Part shown: in pieces, positions 34,610 through 44,475 of the stretch
Layout of the letters: every line of letters starts with the position of its first letter
Numbering within the stretch: the first letter of the stretch is position 1
DNA from: Alectoria sarmentosa
Lineage: Eukaryota; Ascomycota; Lecanoromycetes; Lecanorales; Parmeliaceae
DNA length: 64,000 bases
Direction: 5' to 3'
NCBI GenBank assembly: GCA_009733775.1
Contig: WOGZ01000026.1
Span: forward strand, 157,184-221,183
The notes under the pieces: generated by a model
The model's input: only the letters and a program-made list of their open reading frames with translations
The model's database searches: none
Told to the model about the DNA's origin: nothing
Made by a program: the position numbers and the translations under genes

Positions 34610-35955
34610 AGCTTGTGTCACATGTGAAGAACAGTGGCAGACTGGGTCCTCGATCAGCTCTTAGAATTCAGCGCGGTGACTTCTCCCTGGCCCTTTGTAC
34701 TAGGAGTCCGGTGAAGCTGCGCTCGAGCCAGTGCCGCGCAAGGCTTTGGGGTGCCATGCGATAGACCAATTATCGTCAACGGTTTTCAGGCAACGAGGCT
34801 CCCATAAGCGATTATGTTACAAGAGGACTAGCGGGGGTAGAACATTGGACGGTTACCATCGGTACTGAACTTGAGAAGCCAATTGAAAAAGAAAATACAG
34901 AAGTCAACGGCAGGGCCCCGGTCAAGCCATAAATGAAATGACGCCATCTACCATGAACAGTCACCAAAGACTTGTTCTGCTCATGCTCATTGTTGACATC
35001 TGACATGCCACTTGAGAGCCGGCGAAGACTCGGCAGCGCACATACCGAAGGAAGCGGACCCGTCAAATCGTCATTTCACATGAGGCCATCTGCAAGGCTT
35101 TGATGGATCATGGTCAATGGCTAATCGCGAAGTACGTCAAGTATGTGCCATGACGAAGCTCTACCGTAGTGCCTTCACCTTTGCCCTGAAATTAGGCCAT
35201 GCCTTAGCGCGCATGTGTCAAGTCATGGGACCCGCAGATTGGCGATGAATCCTCCGACAGATTCCCAAACCCAGGTGCCCGGCGGTATCCGACACGTATT
35301 GGAGACGGTGGTCAAGGCGGTCTTAAAAGTGAGGAGAGCTTGGGTGCCTTTGCTATGACAGCGCATCGACCACATGAACCCAATGGACCTTTATGGCCAA
35401 TGGACTCTTCCAGGCTGCCCGGAAATCGCAACGATGCTGCTCTTTTATTCTTCACCCTGACCCGGAAAGCAGCGGCTGAGCGAGTAAGGACAGCACTGAC
35501 TTCACCGACGGTAAGCCTGGGGCGCTGCCACTCGATTTGCGATGCAGAACAACTCTCATATTCTAAACGTCTGGTACCAATACATGTCGCTTGATTCCTG
35601 CGGGCGGTGATGCGTAGTAAGCGAGTTCAATCTCCTGGATCATCCAACTGTGGAGACCATGTTCACCTTACCCCAGATTGTTAGGCATAGATCTACGCAG
35701 GGATCTTCCCCGGAGAATCTGCGAGCCTCTAGGGCAAACCCTGACTGGCGCCGCGGGGTTTGACGATCCGACCTTCAAGAGCCCCTCTTCCCAAGTATCA
35801 TCCTCTTACCTTGTGCCTAACTTAAGACTTCGCCAAGACTCGAACACGTGGATTGTCAGTCTCTACGTGACCCTCCAGGGATATTCATCAGCAGGAAGGG
35901 GTCTCAGTGTCACACAGAGATTGGGCTTGAGCAGCGATTGGTACGTCAAACAATC
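34610..35955. other. intergenic between divergent genes
   Basis: 1.35 kb between the Zn-cluster gene (minus) and the PH-domain gene (plus). Short ORFs lack motifs. It presumably holds both promoters and long 5' UTRs with upstream ATGs. Confidence 0.45.
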
Positions 35956-37323
35956 ATGGCAGATATATTACCAGCAGACCCGAGGACCTTGTCGACCGCA
36001 CCGAAAGCCATACTGCGCCCCATAGACACAAGGTATCCAGCGCCAGTATCAGCGCCAGTATCAGCGCCTGCATCAGCAACCTTGCCCAACATTACCCCAG
36101 GCGTGCGAAGTGGGCACCTCAACCTCGACACCTTTTCTCCAGTCAACCAGAATGGTAGCTTCGCCTTTGATCGCGTCCTCAGAAGCGGAGAGGTGCATAA
36201 ACGCACCCGGAAAACCAAGGTCTCTACCCATCTAACCCTACTTGGAGACATGCATTCCACTAACCGATCTTGTCGCAGCAATGGAAATCCTTCTACCTGG
36301 TCCTGCGCCCCAACCTCCTATCCCTCTACAAATCTCCCACCGAAGAGCGTCTTCTCAAACAGATCCGTCTTAATGACCTCAACACCGTTGGATACCTCAA
36401 AGACCCCAAAGGTCGCCGCCAGCATCTCTTCGGCCTATTCTCCCCCGAACGCAGTTACCACTTCCAAGGTAGAAGCGATGCAGATGCTAAGGCATGGGTG
36501 GAATTGATCAAGCGTGAGGCACCACAGCTTGACGAAGATGGACCCATGGACCTTGGCAGCCCGACTGCTCATGAGAGCCATCCGGACAGGCAATCAGGCT
36601 ATGAGCGCTGGGGCTCCAGTTCGCCCGAACCGTTCGAGGTGCCAGGCCGGCGGTCTACTACAAGGGATGGGATCAGGATACCGGGGATACGACGGCTCTC
36701 AGCGCATGAGCTGGAGTATTCAGGAGATGATCTGGCACACTATTCCGACTTCTCAGATACCCCTTCGCAGAGTCACGCCCAGTCTTCATCATTCGGGTCT
36801 TTTGTTAGGCGAAAGCAAATAGGTGTTCCTATGAAGAGCAATGCACCATATGCTGAGCCAACCCAACCGCCATCAACAGCGCGGAACGTGAGTCAATCGA
36901 GTGGCTTTCACGTTGACCAAAAAGATGACGAGAGGGTGATATGGCATGGCTACCTTCTCTGTCTGAAGACAAAAGGCGGCGTCAGACAATGGAAGAGGCT
37001 ATGGGTGGTTCTTCGACCAAAGAATTTGGCGTTCTACAAAAATGATGAAGTAAACCCACCCCTACCCTTCCTCATGTGCAAAAAAATCGTACTCATTGAG
37101 ATCATAGGAATACGCCGCCAACCTAATCATCCCCCTCTCCAACATCATCAACGCCGTTGAGATCGATCCCATGTCCCGCAGTAAAGCCCACTGCATGCAA
37201 ATCATCGCCGAAGAGAAGAGCTATCGTTTCTGCGCTAGTAACGAGGATGCCCTGGCCGAATGGCTCGGGGCTTTGAAAAGTCAGCTTGCGAAGAGGAAAG
37301 AGAAGAAAGGTGGGACGTCATGA
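35956..37323 (+). CDS. tandem PH-domain protein
   Basis: A 416-residue protein with two pleckstrin-homology domains, expected at phosphoinositide-bearing membranes. Exons are 35956-36219, 36279-37049 and 37108-37323, all in phase. The start MADILPADPRTLSTAPKAIL precedes a Pro/Ala stretch coded by a 12-bp imperfect repeat (PVSAPVSAPASA). PH1 begins FAFDRVLRSGEVHKRTRKTK and runs through QWKSFYLVLRPNLLSLYKSP to ADAKAWVELIKREA, whose W is the conserved PH C-helix residue. A disordered Ser-rich linker follows. PH2 runs from VIWHGYLLCLKTKGGVRQWK through LWVVLRPKNLAFYKNDE to EYAANLIIPLSNIINAVEID and AEWLGALKSQLAKRK. Close to fungal proteins annotated only as PH-domain proteins. Three 95-bp repeats start 12 bp past the stop. 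Confidence 0.88.
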
Positions 37324-37334
37324 CGTTGGTGAAC

Positions 37335-37619
37335 GGGTGGCTTTGCCATTTTGGGAAATGTGCATTTATAAGATATGGTGCAAGATAATTAAAAGTTTTT
37401 TTTTATATTACCAAACACTACTAAACATTGGGTGGCTTTGCCATTTTGGGAAATGTGCATTTATAAGATATGGTGCAAGATAATTAAAAGTTTTTTTTTA
37501 TATTACCAAACACTACTAAACATTGGGTGGCTTTGCCATTTTGGGAAATGTGCATTTATAAGATATGGTGCAAGATAATTAAAAGCTTTTTTTTATATTA
37601 CCAAACACTACTAAACATT
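37335..37619 (+). repeat. three tandem 95-bp direct repeats
   Basis: Copies start at 37335, 37430 and 37525 with the unit GGGTGGCTTTGCCATTTTGG and end CACTACTAAACATT. Copies are almost identical; the third has AAAAGC for AAAAGT before the T run. They lie directly behind the PH-gene stop codon, so probably in its 3' UTR, and before the convergent SWD2-like gene. No CRISPR-like spacer structure is present. Confidence 0.95.
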
Positions 37620-37850
37620 GGAGCCTTCGTGTCTACCATTAGCCGCGGGAGCCTGCATTACATTGATATGAGAGCTGGTGATTCATACGACCTCTGAATT
37701 TGCATCTGGAGCAAGCACTTTGGGCCAGGTACTGGAATGAAAAGACCAATTCATGGGTATAATGCGCTACGGTCTTATCTCAGCTCATCGAAATGTTCCA
37801 GTCAGCAGCCACAGCCCAGTGCATCCTGTGATCCCCCCTCCCACATCCGC
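37620..37850. other. short intergenic after the repeats
   Basis: 230 bp to the stop codon of the SWD2-like gene. Nothing coding was seen. Confidence 0.4.
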
Positions 37851-39016
37851 TCAAGGCGGTTTCATCCCGACATGCTCATCCGGTAACCAAAACACCACCT
37901 CCCTATCCGCCGTCGCACACATGTTGTACCTGGGATTCCACTCCACTACACTCGCCCTACCTTTGCAAGGTAGTCCGCACATCGGCTTGATCTCTTTCGT
38001 CTCCACCTCCACTTGCCCTTGCGTATCCCACACTATCGCATCTTTGTCCCCTCCACTGCCCCCGATCAAGTACCGCCCGTCAGCGCTAAAACACACATCC
38101 CCCTGCCCCAATGCTCCCGGTAGCCCGGGTGCGGCGCGCAGATTCGTAGGCGTATGCGAGCGCTTACAGTGCGCGCGGAGCGTACCGTCGAACGCGTCGA
38201 GGAGAAGATGTCCTTGCGGGTGGTTCGAAGCGAGGAGAAGGGATTTGCCATCGTTGGAGAATTCAAGGCGGGTCCAGTCTGGTTTTGTACTTTGTATTTG
38301 CGGGGGGGTAAGGTAGGGGCGCATGTCGAAAGTCGCGAAGGGGGGTTTGTCGTAGTTTCTGAGGTCGTAGAGGAGGATCGAATGGGTGGAGGCCGAGGCT
38401 ATGGCTATGACCGTTGCGGAAGGGTCGTAGGCCGCCAGATACGGTGTTGACAGATTCAAGCGCGCTTGCGGGGAGGGCGAGGAGAGAGACCAGAGGCGCA
38501 CTGTGTTGTCCAGGGAGGTCGAGAGAAACGTGTCCGCTGACGGACAGAGAGCGAGCGACGTGACCGGCTGTGTGTGTCCCCGGAAATAGCGCAAAAAGGC
38601 ATTGTCGTGCGTGGAGAGGTAGCGGATACAGTCGTCCTCTTTGGTACTCGCGTAGATGATGGAAGTGGCATGGTGCGTGAAGCGGGCGAGGTGGGCGCCG
38701 TATTTCTGGCTCATGAGCGTTTTGATATTTTTGCCTTCTTTGGCATTGTAGAGGAGGAGGGAGTCGTCGGAGCAGGCGGCCAGGCAGAATTCGCCCGAGT
38801 CGTCGAAATCGAGTGATGTTACCGAGGCTTCGGGCTTGGAGAGTTTGAATTGCTGGTGAGGGGGTCAGAGTCGTGGAGGGAGCAATTGAACGGATTGGGA
38901 GGGAAGGGCGAAGGCGATACCTTGGTTGGTCTGAAGGTTCCTATGACTTCGGAGGTCTTTTGGGTGAGTTGCGGTCCTCCTGGAGGAGGCGGTGGGACCA
39001 CGAGGGGCCCGGCCAT
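37851..39016 (-). CDS. SWD2: WD40 protein of COMPASS / cleavage-polyadenylation complex (SWD2-like)
   Basis: A nuclear WD40 protein shared by the Set1/COMPASS H3K4 methyltransferase and, in yeast, the CPF 3'-end complex. Exons 39016-38921 and 38852-37851 join TSEVIGTFRPTK to QFKLSKPEASVTSLDFD; the total is 365 residues. WD-type repeats include FDDSGEFCLAACSDDSLLLY, FRGHTQPVTSLALCP with SLDNTVRLWSLSSP, SILLYDLRNYDKPPFATFDM and VCFSADGRYLIGGSGGDKDA. The KTSEVIGTFRPTK start and the DDSGE and FRGH blocks match Swd2/WDR82. The Pro-rich tip (GPLVVPPPPPGGPQL) is extra. The 3' end has a stop at 37851. It could be another WDR82-type protein, but the fit is good throughout. Confidence 0.86.
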
Positions 39017-39590
39017 TTTGAGGGCCCTCACCCAAAGGCGGTTCCAAGAGCACTATTGCGAATATATGCCACGCATGTTACGAATCGATAAGGTCTTTAG
39101 CCTACGAATGGCTGGACTAAGACAATTGGATGTTGTGGAGAATCGTAAAAGGTCAAGTCTGCAAGCTACTCAGATTCGATACGTATTGCAGAAACCCTAA
39201 CACTAAGCTGAACTAGAAAAATAGCGCCAAGCACGTCACGTGAGCCGTATGTGAAGGTGGAAGCTATGTATTCACAAACAGAAAAGACGGTTCACTCAAA
39301 TTGAAGACGGTCATCTCTTCCTCTCGCTACTCTATGATACCACCACATTATGGTTAGCTTTGCAAGATTCATTTTCCCAGATTTCTTATGCATCCAGTTG
39401 CAGCCGAGCCCAGAACTTGACAAGGAAGCCGATTGAAGCCTTTGATAGAGGAAGATCTATCACTCATCATATCTGCGTTGGCAGTGTTTCCACGCTATCT
39501 AGGATCGTTTAAGACCTTGGTGCCATCCCGTAAAATAGCGGAAGTCTGGGCACCTGCAGGAATATCATCATGTTCTACCAGGATCCTTGA
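39017..39590. other. intergenic upstream of the SWD2-like gene
   Basis: Promoter side of the SWD2-like gene; otherwise no supported content. Confidence 0.4.
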
Positions 39591-40480
39591 TCAAGTCCTG
39601 GAAAAGTTCTCGAACCGAACCCCAAGATTGTCGTCGAAGTGACCATGGCAAAGTGCCAAAACTCAACTATTTCGGTGAACTTTGCTTGGTTCGCGGGACG
39701 TTCAGAGCCAGTGATAGTGATGGTGTAGTTCCCGATACTGTGATTTTTCCTCTTAGATCCACTCATTCCTGAAAGCCTTGACATTACATATAGTGATGAC
39801 GAATGATCACAGAAACTCTTGGGCGAGCTGCCAGAACAAGTAAATGTCGTAGATTTTTAGGTTCACAAGAAAGGAACTCAGAGCATTCGAGGACATGAAT
39901 CAATTCACGAAATTCTCTTCATTGATCTCATATTGAATGTCTGCATGCTTGGGTAAGTATCAAAGATTGTACGCCAAATTACCTCTGTCGAACCCGAGAT
40001 GTCTTTCGTTCTGGGACAACCTTTGGCAATGATATAGTGGACGAAAGTGACAGTAGTCTTCCTTTCACCATTCCTTTCTTCATAGTAAAGCCGTATTCTT
40101 TGCTCTGTCCTATCTGAGTTGACCCTTGGGTTGGATTTGCTCTGCATACAATTTGAAAAGGCCGAGAGTGGCTGCTTTCAAGCCCCGGGTGCAAAGCCGA
40201 ACCAGTCAGCTCAATCTTTGTGACGTTACCGTATAATGACGAAGATCGAGTGGATGGGCATTCAATAGGATTCGACCTGCAATGGTTCAGTGGAGATTCA
40301 ATCGTGGACGAAATATAACATCTTGCGATTTAAAATGGATGTCTTACAGAACCAACGGACTTTGCTTGGCTACGTCTACAGGATCTTCCCATTGTAGGAG
40401 AAGATGTTATTCTGGGGAGGTTCAAAGGATAAGTGATAATTCTGCTTATAAAGGAATTAGTCAGTGATATCTGGATGATC
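39591..40480 (-). pseudogene. decayed coding fragments, family not recognised
   Basis: Minus-strand stretches with a protein-like look follow each other in different frames: SLYGNVTKIELTGSALHPGL near 40230, QRIRLYYEERNGERKTTVTF and AKGCPRTKDISGSTEVIWRT at 40100-39970, then NYTITITGSERPANQAKFTE and IVEFWHFAMVTSTTILGFG at 39735-39620. Stops break the path and the joins are not intron-like. This suggests a former gene, possibly for an extracellular beta-rich protein. No family is recognised. Confidence 0.35.
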
Positions 40481-40752
40481 GGCCGGGGTCTAAACCAGGG
40501 CCTGAAGTTCTGAGCCCTGCTCCAAGTTTATTTGGGAAATTTCGAACTTCAGTAATCCAGTCTGGACAATGCATTGCTGACTGATGACAACTAAATGTGT
40601 TCCACGTCGGAGAACGTCCATGTTGATTGCACAAATTGCCTAAGTTGTCATGGCATCCACAATGACTCTGATCTTAAAAACTCTTTAAATCCCACTGCGA
40701 CAGAGTGACCGAAAGCATCCGAGACTGCTCTCTCCTGTCTACGCCTGGTACA

Positions 40753-41904
40753 ATGTCTACAACCATAGGGTGAGCCTTCAAAGACCAGATCGTGGCGGTA
40801 TAAGCTGATTATATCCGACAACCAGGTCCTTCATTGCAGGCGGTATAGCAGCTTGTGGTGCTGTCACAGCCACTCATCCCTTCGAGACAATCAAGATTCG
40901 GTAATTGGCGCCAGCAATCAAAAACATATGGCAAGACTGATCCGAGAGTTGAATAGTTTGCAACTACAAGGAGAGCTGCAAGCCAAGACAGATGCGCCGC
41001 GGCTGTACAGAGGCGTTTTCCACGGCGTGAGCGTAATCCTAAAGAACGAAGGGCCAAAAGGCTTGTACCGGGGACTTGGGGCAGCGGTAATGCTATAAGT
41101 CGACTGTATCCTTGGCCCAAGACTGACAGTGCCCACAGTATGTGTACCAGATGGTTCTCAATGGCTGCCGCCTAGGCTTCTACGAACCCCTCCGCGAAAA
41201 CCTCGCCACGGCCATCTTTAAAGACTCCAACGTCCAATCCTTTGGCATCAACGTCTTCACTGGTGCTGCATCTGGCATGCTCGGTGCTGCCGCCGGTTCT
41301 CCTTTCTTCCTTGTCAAGACACGCTTGCAGTCTTACTCGCCCTTCCTGCCCGTGGGCACTCAACACGGTTATAGGAATGCGGTAGATGGCTTTCGGAAAA
41401 TCAATCGCGCTGAGGGTGTCAAAGGTCTCTACCGCGGTATCGGGGCGGCGATTGTTAGGACGGGTTTTGGGAGCAGTGTCCAGCTGCCGACGTATTTCTT
41501 TGCGAAGAGGAGGCTGATAAAACACCTGGGTATGGACGAGGGACTTGCTTTGCATCTGGCCAGCAGCGCATGCTCTGGTGTTGTGGTGTGTTGCGTGATG
41601 CATCCCCCAGGTATTTTCGTCGCGTCTTGCAAATAATGTGCTTTGCTGACCGCAGGAATTCAAAGACACGATAATGTCGCGGATGTATAACCAGACAGGT
41701 AATTTGTACAGTGGTGTGTTCGACTGCCTGGTCAAGACGGTGAAAACCGAGGGATTGTTGGCCATTTACAAGGGCTTCTTCGCCCATTTAGCGAGGATTC
41801 TGCCTCATACAGTTTTGACCCTGACTCTGGCGGAGCAAACAAACAAGTACATGCGGAAGTTCGAAGATAGAGTACTGCCCGCGACCGTCAAGGAGAAACT
41901 ATAG
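40753..41904 (+). CDS. OAC1: mitochondrial carrier, oxaloacetate carrier-like
   Basis: A six-helix inner-membrane solute carrier of the SLC25 family, nearest in motif content to the yeast oxaloacetate/sulfate carrier. Exons: a 17-base first exon (MSTTI), then GSFIAGGIAACGAVTATHPF, a third from LQLQGELQAK, a fourth from YVYQMVLNGCRLGFYE, and a last whose acceptor after TTCAAAG joins HPP to DTIMSRMYNQT. Three carrier repeats are visible with signatures HPFETIKIRLQLQG, SPFFLVKTRLQ and HPPDTIMSRMYNQ, plus GLYRGLGAA, GLYRGIGAAIVRTGFGS and IYKGFFAHLARILPHTVLTL. The QLPTYFFAKRRL stretch and SRMYNQ third signature support the Oac1 type. The stop is at 41902-41904. The gene is complete; the exact substrate is inferred. 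Confidence 0.85.
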
Positions 41905-42928
41905 AAAGACTCATGAACATTTGCATAGACATTGGGTGGCATCAGTATGGAGTAAGAGATGATTTTGCATAATATCTGGCGTCCTCATATGAATGGAGTT
42001 GTAAGGTGAAAGGAAAAGAAATCCTCGGCAAAAAACAATGTCCTCGCCGGAACTCGAACCCCCCCAACCCTCATTGTCAACACATCACGGCGACCCCGTC
42101 ACCCACCCACCAATCTCGCTCTTTCTTCCACCCTCTGCCCTTACCGCTCGGCCACAGCAGCCGGCCACCACAAACCCATCTCCATCCACCACCACCTCTT
42201 CGTCCACAATCCCAACAGCAAAAAGAAAGATTCAGAGCATCAAAATGGCAAAAGAATCGAGCCGTACCCACCAGAACCTTTGTGCTGCCTGGCGACTCGC
42301 AAGAAAACCCCTGGGCTGTGCGGAAACGACGCACACATGGGACCTGGGCAGAGATTTTGCTTCTACAGACTTACATGGTGGGAGAGCCACTAATAGGATT
42401 TATATTCTTGTTTAATTGATAAGCGGATAAGGTAGGGCTGGCTCTTCACCATAACACTACGACACCAAATAAATTCCTCTGCCACCGCAAAACAGGCCGG
42501 TTGATTGTGTTGCTGCGGTCTTTGAAGATACTGCATAGTGGTGGTGCGGTAGCAATGTGATCAGCGCCCTTGCTCCTGATATCAAGGCCGAATTGTGCTC
42601 TTTCTCTGGACATATCTTTGCCAACATTCGCATGCTATGGAAACCGTGTATTTTCCTTGTCGCCATGTTCATGATACCTATTAGCGAAAGCCCATGCTTT
42701 GAGCATGCAGCTCTCTCTCATACAAGCGACGTCGCTTGGACCCTTTAAATTCCCAATCGCTCATCGCTAATCGCGTTGGCGGATACTCCCTCTCTGGCAG
42801 CCACGCTTTGAACTCTAAAAGGCACCCACGTCCTTGACCTGTTGCTCTGAAATAAATACATGGTGCTGTCGTCACCACTTTCGCGGTGCCTGAACAAAGC
42901 GAATGATACTGTTCTCCGTCTACCCAAG
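41905..42928. other. intergenic with a tRNA-like remnant
   Basis: About 1 kb between the carrier and a secreted-protein gene. It contains the tRNA-like stretch at 42040-42161. A small ORF 42245-42415 (PTRTFVLPGDSQENPW in one frame) looks mildly protein-like but has no supported start. Confidence 0.4.
42040..42161 (-). tRNA. degenerate tRNA-like sequence (Leu/Ser type layout)
   Basis: The minus strand reads GCTGTGGCCGAGCGGTAAGG, a good A box/D arm of the Leu/Ser type. About 75 bases later comes GGGTTCGAGTTCC, a B box, and the 3' end is followed by a T6 run that could end Pol III transcription. However, acceptor strands (GCTGCTG against CGAGGAC) do not pair and the T stem is only partly paired. 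Likely a tRNA pseudogene or a tRNA-derived remnant with an insertion. Confidence 0.3.
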
Positions 42929-43577
42929 ATGCTGCTGTTCAGAGGGCTTTCTTTTACTGCGCTCGTCACATCCATCACCCTCACCTCGGCAGCAGTAATC
43001 GCCCATCCACCCACCCTCCTCCTCCTCCTCCCCACCAACCCAGACCCATCCAGCGCATATCCCAACACATCCCTCCCCTCCAACCAAACCCTCTCCCCAC
43101 CCTCAAAGTACGTCCAACCCCCCCTAACATCTTCTCATCCCTCCCCCACTAACATAACAACCCCCCCCACCCTCCAGCGCCCTCCCCCCCTCCCCCTACA
43201 TCTACCCGATCCCCACCCCCCCCGCCACCACCACCGTCACCTTCTCCGCCTACACGGGCCCCATCAGCGAGCTCGCCGCCCTCGAGTGCATCCTGGCCGC
43301 GACCGAGGACGTGGCCACCGCCCTCGAGGCCGCGCTGCGCGACCGCGACCCGGACCGCGCCATCGCGCAGCGCTACATCCGCATCGACGCCGAGCACGCG
43401 TCGCTGATCGTGGCGACGTCGACGACGAGGGAGGGCCGCCGCATGACGTGGGTCACGTGGGGCCAGACGTTGAAGGCGCTCACGGCGTTTTTGAGACGCT
43501 GGGAGGTGGTTGGGTTCCGATTTGTGGTGGAGGTGGAGGGGGTGATGGTTGGGGTCGGGGTGTTGGCGGGGAGGTGA
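42929..43577 (+). CDS. secreted hypothetical protein, GC-rich second exon
   Basis: The start ATG 42929 gives MLLFRGLSFTALVTSITLTS and AAVIAHPP, a signal peptide. A short intron (GTACGTCC donor near 43107, acceptor CCTCCAG near 43178) joins Pro/Ser-rich LPSNQTLSPPS to PSPYIYPIPTPPATTTVTFS. The mature core contains ISELAALECILAATEDVATA, IRIDAEHASLIVATSTT and MTWVTWGQTLKALTAFLRRW, and it ends VVEVEGVMVGVGVLAGR. The layout (helix, AEHASL strand, WGxxLKxLTxF helix, closing GVMVGVGVL strand) recalls parts of the secreted protein at 21374-22339, so both may belong to one uncharacterised family. The second exon is strikingly G/C-rich at third positions compared with its surroundings. No catalytic motif was seen. 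Confidence 0.65.
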
Positions 43578-43913
43578 GGGGAAGAGAGGGGGGGCGGGGT
43601 TCGAGATTTCGGGTTGTGGTGGTGTCTAGTCGCACGAGTCGCTGAGAGGAGGGGGATTGTGAAGGGGGTGACGTTGCAGGTCTTTATTGTTCAAGCAGGG
43701 TCGTAGTCTGAGACTCTTTGCAGCGTTCCGAGACGGCTTGTATGTCGTCCGAGTTGAATAGAAAAGGCGAGTCCAGTTGGAATAGGATTGTGTCAGCACG
43801 ATTCAGAATCCAAAAAGCGAGCTGGACCCTTCACGCCAATGACGGTATTTTGGTTGACGAACGGCGTAGATGGAAGCGACTTGCCACAATATCCATTACG
43901 TTGCAAAGCAAAA

Positions 43914-43944
<31 letters not shown>

Positions 43945-44475
43945 TATGGATGCGGCACGCTTACTGCAACGGAGGTTTCCCACGAGGAAAAACGTAGTGG
44001 GAAATTCGGGGTCTGGATGATGGTTGAGCGGATAGTTTGGACCGGTTTGGAAATTATAGCGCTTCACCGTCTCTTCATGGACAGATTGTCTTTCTTCATT
44101 GCTTATGAGAGCTTTCATGTGCTGTGACGGCGAGTACTTGTAGGAAAGGACCCTGGTTTTTTCTTCTTGGGTAAGCCGGCTTTCGTAAATCTCCTGCATT
44201 GGCCATATATGAAAGGGATTTTTCTGGAATATTGAGGACCGTCTGCTCGCACGCAGCAGGCAGGGTACTCTAACGCCTTCGAGAAAGGATCTTTAACGGA
44301 AAAGTAAAAAGGTGGACGATTTTGGATCGGATGAGGAATGAGAGATCAACGTCGAGCGCCATTGGGGATGGACAGAGAGCCAGAGACACCAAGGAATTAC
44401 TTAGCTGACCGAGATGTTTTAAAAGTTTCAGAATGCAAAACCGCCACTTTGAACCCCACTCACCGCCTGTAAATA
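43578..44475. other. intergenic with a CTGG microsatellite
   Basis: 900 bp with no supported gene between convergent genes. Contains (CTGG)7 at 43916-43945. Confidence 0.45.
43916..43945 (+). repeat. (CTGG)n microsatellite
   Basis: Seven tandem CTGG units plus CT, without interruption. Confidence 0.95.

Noticed and set aside
37335..37619. Possible CRISPR-like array
   Set aside because: Directly abutting 95-bp copies without spacers in a eukaryotic genome; a minisatellite.
42245..42415. Small ORF with PTRTFVLPGDSQENPW as a gene
   Set aside because: No start codon in a good context, no partner exon and no family recognised.
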